Shown here: one piece after another, positions 7,726-15,654 of the stretch
Layout: each line of letters starts with the position of its first letter
Position numbering within the stretch: the first letter of the stretch is position 1
Assembly (NCBI GenBank): GCA_003641675.1
Contig: QNBI01000007.1
Location: forward strand, 1 to 15,936
Direction of reading: 5' to 3'
DNA length: 15,936 nucleotides
Source: Spirochaetota bacterium
GTDB lineage: Bacteria; Spirochaetota; Spirochaetia; SZUA-6
Notes under the pieces: generated by a model
The model's database searches: none
The model's input: the letters and a program-made list of their open reading frames with translations, nothing else
Told to the model about the DNA's origin: nothing
Position numbers and translations under genes: made by a program

Positions 7726-9765
7726 CTATTGAGCTGTTTGGATATTCAATACAGATGGGATTGTGCGGAGGTTCTTTATCACCTTTCCGAAGTCTTCTCT
7801 ATGGTCGAGCTCCACGGTAAAGAAACCGGTTAATGTATCCTGATCATTTTCTTCCAGCTTTCCCTCTATGAGATGACCGTTGTACTTGCGCAGAGCGCCC
7901 TCTATCTCCGAAAATATATTTGTCATAACTCTGGAAGTTATTTTAAAACGTCTTGTTGCCTTAGGTGAAACAGTTTCCCATTCTACCTCTATTTTTCTTA
8001 CATCAAAATCTTTTATATAATTAAGGTTGCTGCAGTCTGCACGGTGAACTATTATGCCCCGCCCTCGTGATATGTATCCTATTATATCATCCCCAACTGT
8101 CGGATTGCAGCATTTTGCAAGATGTATCATCATATTGCGTTCGCCGTCTATCTTTATTCCAATCCTCGAAGTATCGAGGATCCTGTTCTCTTCCTGCTCT
8201 TTTCCTTCCGCTTTCTCAATAATCTCAGAAAAATGTTCCGGTCCCTTCCTCTTTGCTACTATATTCCTCTCTATAATTAATCCCGTGTCGTTAAGGTTTA
8301 ACCAATGTCTTATTTTAGAACGCGCCCGTGCAGTTTTTACATACCTAAGCCAGTTTAAATGCGGATGTGCACTATTGGATGTAATAATCTCAACAACCTG
8401 GGTGCTTTTAAGTTCACTCTTTAATGGAATTACAACACCGTCCGCTTTTGCAGTTAAACAGTGGTTGCCTATCTCTGTGTGGATATTGTATGCGAAATCT
8501 ATTGCGGTTGAACCTGCGGGAAGCTCTTTTACATCTCCCTGAGGCGTAAATACATATATGGAATCACGGAGAAGCTCTCTTTTTATCTCCTCTAAAAACT
8601 CGCTGGAAGCGGCTTTTGTGCCGTCCCAGCTCTTAAGTTTGCTAATTATTGACAGATCCTCTTCTTTTACCGCCTCTTTTACAACACCCTTCTTGTAGAG
8701 CCAATGAGCTGCAATACCTTCCTCTGCAGTATGATGCATGGCATAAGTTCTAATTTGTATTTCTATCATTATACCGGAGTAACCCATAACCGTAGTATGC
8801 AGGCTCTGGTATTTATTAGATTTAGGCATAGCAATATAGTCTTTAAACCTTCCGGCAATAGGCATAAAAAGCTTATGCACAATACCTAAAATCTCATAGC
8901 ACTGGCTTGGTGTATTTGTGAGAATCCTTATTCCCAGGAGGTCATAGATTTCTTCGAGAGGTTTCCCCCTCTTTTTCATTTTCCTGTATATCGAATAATG
9001 GTGCTTTGCCCTGGTTTCAAACTCTATGGGGATACCAGCCTTTTCCGCTTCCAGGGAAATAGCTTTTTGAACCTTCTCTAAATACTCCTCGCGTCCTTCC
9101 CTGTTTATCGATACAAAATTCTTTATCTGCTCAAACACCAGAGGCTTAAGGTATTTAAACGATAAATCTTCAAGTTCATCTTTAATCCTTGATATGCCCA
9201 GCCTGCCTGCAAGAGGTGCATAGATATCCAGACACTCGGTTGCAATTCTCTTCTGCGACTCAGCATCCAGATAACCGAGAGTTCTCATGTTGTGCAGTTT
9301 ATCGGCCAGTTTAATAAGAATTACCCTTATATCCTTAACCATGGCAAAGAGCATTTTCCGTATTGTCTCTGCGCCCTGTATTGTTCTGCTTTTTCCTCTT
9401 AAAAAGGATATTTTAGTAACCCCATGCACCAGCGATTCCACCTCTCTGCCGAATTCACGTCGTAAATCGCTTCTGGTAATTTCGGTATCCTCGATTACAT
9501 CGTGCAGAAGCGCCGCTATTATCGCCTTATAATCGAGTTTTAAATCTATTAGAATTTCCGCTACACTTATAGGATGAATTATATAAGGTTCACCGCTTGC
9601 CCGTTTCTGCGAGTAGTGTAAGCCCGCAGCCCACCGCGCTGCAGCCATTATCTGTTTTCTCTCTTCCTCCCCGTATCCGTCCAGCTTTTCAAAAAAAGGC
9701 TTTAATATCCTGGACGTTTTTGAACTGTGTTTTACACCGGTATTTTTTATAGCAGTTTTATCCAT
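7726..9765 (-). CDS. relA/spoT: Bifunctional (p)ppGpp synthetase/hydrolase, RelA/SpoT family
   Basis: Makes and degrades the stringent-response alarmones (p)ppGpp; 679 residues, slightly short of the usual 700-740. The hydrolase HD domain shows HPISVAEIL (64-72) and LLHDVIEDT (86-94) and keeps the metal-binding His-Asp pair, so hydrolysis is expected. The synthetase domain shows RAKHHYSIYRKM (252-263), RFKDYIAMPKSNKYQSLH (306-323) and EIQIRT (335-340). Then come a TGS domain (about 402-462), a helical part, a zinc-finger-like region with C552 C553, H574 and C578, and a C-terminal ACT domain (about 605-679). All hallmark motifs are intact, so this is a long bifunctional Rel. The ATG at 9765 has AGGAAGAG close upstream, 12 bp after prmC, so it is co-transcribed with the release-factor genes. 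Confidence 0.96.
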   Translation of the reverse strand: MDKTAIKNTGVKHSSKTSRILKPFFEKLDGYGEEERKQIMAAARWAAGLHYSQKRASGEPYIIHPISVAEILIDLKLDYKAIIAALLHDVIEDTEITRSDLRREFGREVESLVHGVTKISFLRGKSRTIQGAETIRKMLFAMVKDIRVILIKLADKLHNMRTLGYLDAESQKRIATECLDIYAPLAGRLGISRIKDELEDLSFKYLKPLVFEQIKNFVSINREGREEYLEKVQKAISLEAEKAGIPIEFETRAKHHYSIYRKMKKRGKPLEEIYDLLGIRILTNTPSQCYEILGIVHKLFMPIAGRFKDYIAMPKSNKYQSLHTTVMGYSGIMIEIQIRTYAMHHTAEEGIAAHWLYKKGVVKEAVKEEDLSIISKLKSWDGTKAASSEFLEEIKRELLRDSIYVFTPQGDVKELPAGSTAIDFAYNIHTEIGNHCLTAKADGVVIPLKSELKSTQVVEIITSNSAHPHLNWLRYVKTARARSKIRHWLNLNDTGLIIERNIVAKRKGPEHFSEIIEKAEGKEQEENRILDTSRIGIKIDGERNMMIHLAKCCNPTVGDDIIGYISRGRGIIVHRADCSNLNYIKDFDVRKIEVEWETVSPKATRRFKITSRVMTNIFSEIEGALRKYNGHLIEGKLEENDQDTLTGFFTVELDHREDFGKVIKNLRTIPSVLNIQTAQ

Positions 9766-9777
9766 TCTCTTCCTAAT

Positions 9778-10623
9778 CTATGCAGAGGAGTATCTTCCGC
9801 AGATCACCCTTTCTCTATCTGCCAAATCCTTTACAGTATATATACTAACATAACCTCGTAAAAGCATCAAATTGTCTAAAAGCGGCATCTGAGATTCCGC
9901 CGCCTCAAGCATTAAATACCCACCTTTATTAAGCCAGGAAGGCGCATCCTCTATAATCCTCCCAGCGGTTTCAACTCCATCCTTTCCTCCGTACAAGGCA
10001 AGCTTAGGTTCGGGCCATTTAAGTTTCTTAAGCCCTTCAACCTCATCTGCAAGCAGGTAGGGAGGATTCCCCGTAATAATATCGTATTTTCCAGGAACGG
10101 ATTTAAATAAATCGGAAAGGTACATCGGGATAGAATGTCCCAATATTTTCGCGCTGTTTAAAGCACACACATCCAGTGCATCGCGGGAAATATCAGACGC
10201 TGAAACATTTAATTTCTTTAAATTATACTTAAGGGCAATTGCTACGCATCCCGAGCCTGTGCAGATATCAAGAATATCTTTTATATTGCTGTCTGCCTTT
10301 GCCTTTTCAATGGCAGCCTCTACCAGGGTTTCCGTATCCGGTCTGGGCACAAGCACCCTTTCATCCACATAAAACTCAAGGCCGAAAAACTCCTTTTTAT
10401 GTCTTATATAGGAGACAGGTATTCCCGAACACCGCAAATCCAGGAACTGCTTAAACCTCTTATAACTATAATCATCTATTTCATCGGGGAGAGATGCGAG
10501 CAGCTTTTCCTTTCTAAGACCGGTAGCTTCCGAAAGCAGAACTGTCGCATCGAGCATCGGAGTTTCTACTTCCGCATAGTAAAGTATGGAGTATCCTTCA
10601 TGCAGGACAGACTGAATTTTCAT
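9778..10623 (-). CDS. prmC: Release factor glutamine methyltransferase PrmC (HemK)
   Basis: N5-methylates the glutamine of the GGQ motif in class-1 release factors using S-adenosylmethionine, which raises termination efficiency. It has 281 residues, normal length. An N-terminal helical domain recognises the factor (about 1-75). RPDTETLVE (94-102) precedes the SAM site, motif I is [13 protein letters not shown] (119-131), and the catalytic substrate-binding motif is NPPYL (186-190), flanked by the family-typical [12 protein letters not shown] (205-216). The ATG at 10623 overlaps the prfA stop as ATGA, so the enzyme is coupled to one of its own substrates. The prfA-prmC order is widely conserved in bacteria. 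Nothing is missing or odd. Confidence 0.96.
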   Translation of the reverse strand: MKIQSVLHEGYSILYYAEVETPMLDATVLLSEATGLRKEKLLASLPDEIDDYSYKRFKQFLDLRCSGIPVSYIRHKKEFFGLEFYVDERVLVPRPDTETLVEAAIEKAKADSNIKDILDICTGSGCVAIALKYNLKKLNVSASDISRDALDVCALNSAKILGHSIPMYLSDLFKSVPGKYDIITGNPPYLLADEVEGLKKLKWPEPKLALYGGKDGVETAGRIIEDAPSWLNKGGYLMLEAAESQMPLLDNLMLLRGYVSIYTVKDLADRERVICGRYSSA

Positions 10624-11699
10624 GACAGTTCAAATTTCAGGTACTCCTCGCGCGCATTTATTTTAAGAGCTTCTACTATCTCGTCCAAATCCCCCTGAAG
10701 GATCTCCTCCAGGCGGTAAAGCGTTAAATTTATTCTGTGATCTGTTACCCTATTCTGAGGGAAATTATAGGTACGGATACGCTCCGAACGGTCGCCGGAA
10801 CCTATCTGATTCCTCCTTGCCTGGGAACGTTCCTGCTGTTTTTTCTTCTCCTCCATCTCGTAAAGCCGGGCCCGGAGCACCCTTAGGGCCTTTGCCTTGT
10901 TTTTATGCTGTGACTTCTCATCCTGGCATGTTACAACCATTCCTGTCGGTATATGTGTAATCCGTACAGCCGAGTCTGTGGTATTTACACTCTGCCCTCC
11001 GGGCCCGGAGGAACGGTATACATCTACCCTTAAATCTTCGGGACTTATATCTATCTCCGTTTCCTCTGCCTCCGGAAGAACAGCAACAGTAACAGCAGAG
11101 GTATGTATTCTTCCGCCCGATTCTGTTACGGGAACTCTCTGCACCCTGTGAGTCCCGCTTTCATAACGAAGGTTTTCATAAACACTCTTTCCTGTTACAG
11201 AAAAGATAATCTCCTTAAATCCACCTATTCCTGTGTCATTGGAAGACATTATTTCTATCTTCCACTTCTTGGATTCCGCATAGTGGGAATACATCCTGAA
11301 CAGGTCTGCAACAAACAGGGCAGCTTCTTCGCCGCCGGTGCCTGCCCTTATTTCCATTATGATATTTTTAAGATCAAGCGGGTCCTTCGGAATCATTAAG
11401 AATTTAAGCCTTTGGACAGATTCATCCCGTCTCTTTTCAAGGCTCTTGAGCTCCTCCTGCACCAGTTCCTTCATATCATGATCGCCGGCTTCTCCCACCA
11501 GTTCGCGCGTCTCTTCTATTCCGCTTTCTATACCTTTGAGCTTTTTATACTCTTCCACAATATCCTGCAGCCCTGCATATTCCTGTGTAAGGGATTTATA
11601 CCTATTATTATCCCTTATGACTTCCGGATCGGACACGAGTTTCTGAATTTCCTCGAAGCGTGCAGCAATTTTCTCCAGTTTATCCTTTAGAATGTTCAA
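10620..11699 (-). CDS. prfA: Peptide chain release factor 1 (RF1)
   Basis: Recognises UAA and UAG in the ribosomal A site and triggers peptide release. It has 359 residues, normal. The coiled N-terminal domain spans about 1-110. The RF1-type codon-recognition tripeptide is PVT (190-192) in [17 protein letters not shown]2 would have SPF. The catalytic GGQ is at 234-236 in [17 protein letters not shown]. The start is TTG at 11699 with AAGGA seven or so bases upstream; it overlaps the stop of the 57-residue gene as TTGA. Both the weak start codon and the overlap suggest translational coupling to the small gene. It is followed by prmC, also by a 4-bp overlap. Confidence 0.97.
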   Translation of the reverse strand: MNILKDKLEKIAARFEEIQKLVSDPEVIRDNNRYKSLTQEYAGLQDIVEEYKKLKGIESGIEETRELVGEAGDHDMKELVQEELKSLEKRRDESVQRLKFLMIPKDPLDLKNIIMEIRAGTGGEEAALFVADLFRMYSHYAESKKWKIEIMSSNDTGIGGFKEIIFSVTGKSVYENLRYESGTHRVQRVPVTESGGRIHTSAVTVAVLPEAEETEIDISPEDLRVDVYRSSGPGGQSVNTTDSAVRITHIPTGMVVTCQDEKSQHKNKAKALRVLRARLYEMEEKKKQQERSQARRNQIGSGDRSERIRTYNFPQNRVTDHRINLTLYRLEEILQGDLDEIVEALKINAREEYLKFELS

Positions 11700-11869
11700 A
11701 ATTTTTCCTTAAAATTGGGGCACGTGTATATTACGATTTCCATTCCAGTTCCTTTGGAATCCCCCATATCTTCCACTGCTTTCCTAAGTTTTTTTAATAT
11801 AAGGCATTTGTCCTGCTTTTCGCAGAACGGACACGCCCCGTTGCCCTGTGAACTGAATTTTATTTCCAT
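11696..11869 (-). CDS. Small 57-residue Cys-containing protein upstream of prfA
   Basis: A short gene of unknown function that opens the prfA operon. Reading from ATG at 11869 gives a 57-residue hydrophilic protein with four cysteines: CPFC at 13-16, C22 and C50. The pattern C-x2-C-x5-C-x27-C would suit a small metal knuckle, but I know no named family. An in-frame stop lies just upstream of the ATG, so the start cannot move far. No good ribosome site is seen. Its TGA overlaps the TTG start of prfA by 4 bp, and the prfA ribosome site lies inside its last codons, which supports a real, translated gene. A consensus-like promoter sits 65 bp upstream of the ATG. It could be a genuine small protein or partly a leader for prfA. 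Confidence 0.65.
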   Translation of the reverse strand: MEIKFSSQGNGACPFCEKQDKCLILKKLRKAVEDMGDSKGTGMEIVIYTCPNFKEKF

Positions 11870-11933
11870 GCAAATAAAATATCAAAATAATGCTTCTTGT
11901 GCAACAGAGCCATTTTAAAAGGTATAACTTCCT

Positions 11934-11962
11934 ATTATACGTACCTGCTGTAGAATTGTTAT
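11934..11962 (-). promoter_or_regulatory. Sigma-70-type promoter of the small ORF-prfA-prmC-relA operon
   Basis: On the minus strand a perfect -10 box TATAAT (11934-11939) lies 17 bp from ATAACA (11957-11962), which matches four of six bases of TTGACA. Transcription would start near 11927, leaving a leader of about 58 bases before the ATG at 11869. It is the only well-formed promoter seen ahead of this operon. Confidence 0.55.
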
Positions 11963-11967
11963 AAAAA

Positions 11968-11973
11968 TATAAT
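11968..11973 (+). promoter_or_regulatory. Possible -10 box for the divergent M50B-like gene
   Basis: A perfect TATAAT on the plus strand, about 52 bases ahead of the ATG at 12025. No decent -35 box lies at 16-18 bp, and the region is AT-rich, so this rests on six bases. A second -10-like TATACT at 11987-11992 is an alternative. The two divergent -10 boxes would be about 30 bp apart. Confidence 0.3.
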
Positions 11974-12024
11974 GAAACTAACCTTATATACTTTCACTGC
12001 AGTTTGTATTAAAGTTTCCAGCAG

Positions 12025-12729
12025 ATGGCATTAATAAGAAATAAAAAACTTGCATGGTTTTTAGAGAATATAATTCTTGCACTCTTAATATTCCTATTCT
12101 GGAATACCTCTGTAGTCAAATTCTTTAAAATACTCGTTGTCTTTCTCCATGAATCCTGTCATGCAGCAGCGGCGATACTTACAGGCGGACATGTTAAAAA
12201 CATTGTAGTAACCTCTATGGAGAGCGGAGTTACCTTTGTTTCGGGAGGCATCCCTGTATTTGTCTATTCTGCAGGCTACTTAGGAACTGCTGCAATAGGC
12301 TCATTATTGATAGCTGCAGGCCACACAAAAAGACTAAAAAAGATTTTCTTTTTAGTTATTGCCGTGTCTCTTCTTCTCTCCACGCTCTTTTTTGTAAGAA
12401 ACAGATTCGGCATGTTGTACGGACTTATAACAGGGGCTGTTTTTCTCTTTCTCGTTATTAAAGACTTTAAATTCACAAATTATATAAGCGATTTTACCGG
12501 TATGATGTGTGTTATGTACTCTATCTATGATTTTCTTGATTTTATTAGGTCGGACACCAACGATGCAACCATCCTGTCACGGATAACAGGTGTCCCTTCC
12601 GTTTTAATCTATTCTTCCTGGGTAATAATAAGCTTGTTTATGTTTTATTTTGCCTTTAGTTTTTCATACAGGCAGATAAAAAAGAAATTTGAGGCTCAAA
12701 GGCCTGCCAGTATTCCTCCGTCCACATAG
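12025..12729 (+). CDS. M50B-like membrane zinc metalloprotease
   Basis: A 234-residue polytopic membrane protein of the Peptidase_M50B-like type (distant from site-2 proteases). The zinc/catalytic motif is HESCH (42-46, an HExxH) at the end of the first or second hydrophobic helix, in VVFLHESCHAAAAILTGG. Near the C-terminus SDTNDATILSRITGVPSVL (176-194) matches the family's second conserved segment, where an Asp-rich SDxxD precedes TGxP. About six hydrophobic segments are visible. Family members are common but their substrates are mostly unknown. There is no clear ribosome site before the ATG. The gene is divergent from the prfA operon and convergent with the SDR gene, overlapping it by 34 bp, so its last 11 residues are encoded antisense to the SDR C-terminus. 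Confidence 0.85.
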   Translation: MALIRNKKLAWFLENIILALLIFLFWNTSVVKFFKILVVFLHESCHAAAAILTGGHVKNIVVTSMESGVTFVSGGIPVFVYSAGYLGTAAIGSLLIAAGHTKRLKKIFFLVIAVSLLLSTLFFVRNRFGMLYGLITGAVFLFLVIKDFKFTNYISDFTGMMCVMYSIYDFLDFIRSDTNDATILSRITGVPSVLIYSSWVIISLFMFYFAFSFSYRQIKKKFEAQRPASIPPST

Positions 12730-13466
12730 ATAATCTGTCCGTTAATGTAGTCGGAAGCCTTAGATGCCAAAAAAACAGCAGCACCTGCAAGCTCTTCCGG
12801 TTTTCCCCACCTGCCCGCAGGAGTCCGCGATTTAACCCAGTTATTAAACTCGGCATCCTCTAAAAGCTTCGTATTCATCTCAGTTTCGAAATACCCGGGC
12901 CCTATTCCGTTTACCTGTATATTCACCGAACCCCACTCTACCGCCATAGCTTTTGTAAGCATTTTTACACCGCCTTTGGATGCCGTATAGGGCGCTATAG
13001 TAACTCTGCCTACTTCACTCATTAAAGAGCATATATTTATAATTTTTCCCGCCTTTTGCTTAAGCATCCCGCGGACTGTATATTTTGAAACGAGAAATAC
13101 CCCCTTAAGATTCGTATTCATAACAGAATCCCAGTCCTGTTCGCTGAATTCCGCTAGTGGAGCACGTTTCTGAATACCCGCATTATTCACAAGGATGTCT
13201 ATACCGCCGTACCTGCTCATTATGCCGGTAATCTTTTTTTCTACTTCCTTCTCTTTTGTAACATCAAATACGGAATAATCGACATCCAGCCCTTTACCTT
13301 TAAGTTCACCGGCAGCGGCTTTAAGAGTATCTCTATGGCGTCCGTTAAGAACAATCCGGGCTCCGACCTTCCCAAGGCCTAAAGCAACAGCATACCCAAG
13401 ACCCCTTGCAGACCCTGTTATAAGAGCCGTTTTCCCCGTTAAATCGAAAAGGGAGAAATCTTTCAT
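12696..13466 (-). CDS. Short-chain dehydrogenase, gluconate 5-dehydrogenase-like
   Basis: An NAD(P)-dependent oxidoreductase of the classical SDR family; 256 residues, normal. The Rossmann motif TGSARGLG is at 17-24, NNAG at 94-97, and the catalytic residues are S147, Y160 and K164 in YTASK. The stretches INICSLMSEVGR (143-154) and APYTASKGGVKMLTKAMA (158-175) and the DGG end (249-251) are close to gluconate 5-dehydrogenase and the related KduD group, so a sugar acid or keto-sugar is the likely substrate. Exact substrate is not provable here. The ATG at 13466 overlaps the glycosyltransferase stop as ATGA. It is last in a three-gene operon; together with a glycerate-glycosylating enzyme it suggests sugar-acid or compatible-solute metabolism. 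Confidence 0.9.
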   Translation of the reverse strand: MKDFSLFDLTGKTALITGSARGLGYAVALGLGKVGARIVLNGRHRDTLKAAAGELKGKGLDVDYSVFDVTKEKEVEKKITGIMSRYGGIDILVNNAGIQKRAPLAEFSEQDWDSVMNTNLKGVFLVSKYTVRGMLKQKAGKIINICSLMSEVGRVTIAPYTASKGGVKMLTKAMAVEWGSVNIQVNGIGPGYFETEMNTKLLEDAEFNNWVKSRTPAGRWGKPEELAGAAVFLASKASDYINGQIIYVDGGILAGL

Positions 13467-14437
13467 TTATACCCCATCTTTTTTCTGTATGCAGGTATCT
13501 CAATCATGGGTGGCCTCTCTTCCTCCAGTATGTTGTACTCTACCGTTTCAAAGACATTGTCATCTGTCTGGAACTGCCTCAGGGTATGGTTTAGAATCGG
13601 AAGCTCGCTTATAATACCTAAAGAGTTCATCCTTGAAAGCACTGTCTGGAGTATCCCAAATGCCATTTTCCCTAAATCTCTTGTCTGCTGATTCCTGTGT
13701 ACCCTCTGGTCCAGGTCTGTCTGCGCTATTGCCTCCATACCAAGCATTTTATATACATCTATTAGATGAGAAGTCTCAACACCATACCCTATGGGAAAGG
13801 GGATTTTTTCCAATAGAGTTCTTCTCACAGCATACTCTCCGGAAAGCGGCTGTATAAGTGCGGATAGTTCCGGGAAAAAGAGAGAAAAGAGCGGCCTTAC
13901 AAGAATCTCCGTAACTCTCCCCCCTCCAGAAGGACGTACCCCATGGGAAGTTGTAAGCGGACGCTCATAAAAGGCTTTAACGTACTGAATTTTCTGGTTG
14001 TATAAGAGAGGCCCCAGCAGTCCATAGACAAAACGTGGATGAATGTTCTTTATATCAGCATCTATATAGACAATTATATCGCCCTTAAGCTGATATATAG
14101 CTTTCCACAGGTTCTCGCCCTTGCCTTTCTTTTCTCCCATTTCGGGCAGAATCTCCTTTGCAAGGTAAACATCCGCACCGAAAGCTTCGGCAACATCCCT
14201 TGTATTGTCTGTGGACCCCGAATCTATAACCGCTATTTCATCAAGCAAAGGATATTTTGTCATAAGTTCGGATTTAAAAATAACTATTTCTTTTCCTATC
14301 GTCTTTTCTTCATTCAACGTGGGGATACACAGAGAAAGGTTAAGCCCCTGTTTCTCCTTTTCCTTTACAAGGTCGTTTATATTCTGAAAACGGGAATGAT
14401 GGAATGTATTTTCTTTTAACCATTTATTTATCGTCAA
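13463..14437 (-). CDS. GT81-type glycosyltransferase, probable glucosyl-3-phosphoglycerate synthase
   Basis: A GT-A fold transferase that would join glucose from a nucleotide sugar to 3-phosphoglycerate, the first step to the compatible solute glucosylglycerate. From the chosen start it has 324 residues. Signs: LSLCIPTLNEEKTIG (34-48), the nucleotide-binding IDSGSTDNT (71-79), the metal-binding DAD at 126-128 in VYIDADIKNIHP, then the acceptor region with TTSHGVRPSGGGRVTE and a long C-terminal part with GYGVETSHLID. The N-terminus NKWLKENTFHH also fits GT81. Frame-based callers would start at 14485 (TTG), but TTG at 14437 has AGGGGG five bases upstream and gives the usual N-terminus; GTG at 14440 is the other choice. 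It overlaps the M20-like stop by 14 bp. A mannosyl donor or other acceptor is possible. Confidence 0.85.
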   Translation of the reverse strand: MTINKWLKENTFHHSRFQNINDLVKEKEKQGLNLSLCIPTLNEEKTIGKEIVIFKSELMTKYPLLDEIAVIDSGSTDNTRDVAEAFGADVYLAKEILPEMGEKKGKGENLWKAIYQLKGDIIVYIDADIKNIHPRFVYGLLGPLLYNQKIQYVKAFYERPLTTSHGVRPSGGGRVTEILVRPLFSLFFPELSALIQPLSGEYAVRRTLLEKIPFPIGYGVETSHLIDVYKMLGMEAIAQTDLDQRVHRNQQTRDLGKMAFGILQTVLSRMNSLGIISELPILNHTLRQFQTDDNVFETVEYNILEEERPPMIEIPAYRKKMGYK

Positions 14438-15608
14438 CACACTGCCCCCTGTCAATTGCCAGAAGTAATGCAACCAGCTGTGCAAGCCCGGTATAAATCG
14501 GTTCTATCTCAATAATCTCTTTCTCATCGTCGACTCTGTCACCCTTTGTTATACCAAGTGTTATAGCAGGTATTTTCTGGTCTATAAAGGCGGAAAGCTC
14601 CGAAGTACTCGGAGATATTCTCGGCTTAATGTTTAAATATTTCATAATGCTCCGGACATTCTTTGTAAGAGGATGAGAAAACTCGATACCTCCCGGTCTT
14701 CTCTTGGAATAAATAGTAAGAGATATATCGTCTCCATACCTGTATGAAACATCTGTAGTGATATCCTCTATCCGCTGATATATTTCATGGACCATATCAT
14801 CCGACTCACTTCGGATTTCAAAACGCAGGAAAGACAACTTTGGAATTTTGGAAAACTTGCCTGTTCCTCCTTCTATAGAGTTAAATACAATCGTTGTTTT
14901 AGGTCTTTTCGGTATGGGTATTTCAAGAATTTGATTAATAACCTCGTTAATTGTCACTATGGAACCTACAGACCCGAACCTTGACCAGTCGTACTCCTCC
15001 GGAACGGTACACACTATTTCTCCCCTTATCATCCCGATAGACGAATAGCTTAAACGTCCCAGCTGGACCCCTTCCACGGAAACTCCCGCAATAATAGGAA
15101 TATCCGTATTGGAAAGAAAAAATCTTAAACCCTCCAGATCGCCCCTTCCGAGACTTCTCGATGCACCTAAAAGGATAAGGTTGGAATCAAGGGTAATATT
15201 GAGTTGTTCCAAAATAAAAGGCAGAGTAAGGATAACCGCCACTCCCAGAGAGTTATCACCTACTCCCGGGCCTATTACAGAATTGGGCTGGATTGTTAAT
15301 GTATGGTCTATCTTTTCCGAGTACAGGGTATCGGTATGCGCTACAATAAGTATATTCTCTTTCCCCTCTTTCCCGGGCAGAATTGCAACTGCATTACCCG
15401 CTTCATCCGTGGATGAATTCTGCAGCTCCGCTTCGGTAAAACGGTCCAGCATAAACTGGACACGTTTTGCCTCTTTAAATGTGGGAGCCGGAATTTCGCC
15501 CACCATAACGAGATTTGAAAGGAGTACTTCATTCACTGTTTTTAGCTTCTCTATATATTCCGGAAGTTTTTCTACAATCGACTCCAGATTCCATCCAGTT
15601 TTTTTCAT
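14424..15608 (-). CDS. M20-like peptidase homologue with degenerate active site
   Basis: A 394-residue protein with the M20 metallopeptidase plan: N-terminal catalytic half, an inserted dimerisation-like lid (about 185-300), then the rest of the catalytic domain. HTD (91-93) supplies H91 and D93, and GPGVGDNSLGV (113-123) supplies the bridging D118. The usual catalytic Glu-Glu after the next strand is replaced by S150-R151 (LLGASRSLGRGDLEG). The fourth ligand position reads VEG (E179), and the final His expected in the GGxxHTPDE segment is absent (TKGDRVDDEKE). It may be non-hydrolytic. The ATG at 15608 follows an in-frame TAA; ribosome site and promoter are poor, although GGAGG lies about 30 bases upstream. 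It heads the operon with the GT81 and SDR genes. A changed enzyme rather than an inactive one is possible. Confidence 0.82.
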   Translation of the reverse strand: MKKTGWNLESIVEKLPEYIEKLKTVNEVLLSNLVMVGEIPAPTFKEAKRVQFMLDRFTEAELQNSSTDEAGNAVAILPGKEGKENILIVAHTDTLYSEKIDHTLTIQPNSVIGPGVGDNSLGVAVILTLPFILEQLNITLDSNLILLGASRSLGRGDLEGLRFFLSNTDIPIIAGVSVEGVQLGRLSYSSIGMIRGEIVCTVPEEYDWSRFGSVGSIVTINEVINQILEIPIPKRPKTTIVFNSIEGGTGKFSKIPKLSFLRFEIRSESDDMVHEIYQRIEDITTDVSYRYGDDISLTIYSKRRPGGIEFSHPLTKNVRSIMKYLNIKPRISPSTSELSAFIDQKIPAITLGITKGDRVDDEKEIIEIEPIYTGLAQLVALLLAIDRGQCVDDK

Positions 15609-15654
15609 ATATCTATTTTACCCTAACTTACTGTTTTCCTCCAAGTATTTTTAA

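Noticed and set aside
8054..8542. A 162-codon plus-strand frame opposite relA/spoT
   Set aside because: It is antisense to conserved TGS and helical coding sequence, and its translation has no recognisable features.
14438..14485. TTG at 14485 as start of the GT81 protein
   Set aside because: It would lie 62 bp inside the upstream gene with no ribosome site, and the extra residues do not resemble the family.
15638..15642. GGAGG on the minus strand as ribosome site for the M20-like gene
   Set aside because: It is about 30 bases from the ATG, and an in-frame TAA between them excludes an earlier in-frame start.
15109..15654. A 181-codon plus-strand frame opposite the M20-like gene, ending just before the PAS fragment
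   Set aside because: It is antisense to a protein with clear M20 motifs and does not read into the PAS frame; it is not the missing 5' end.
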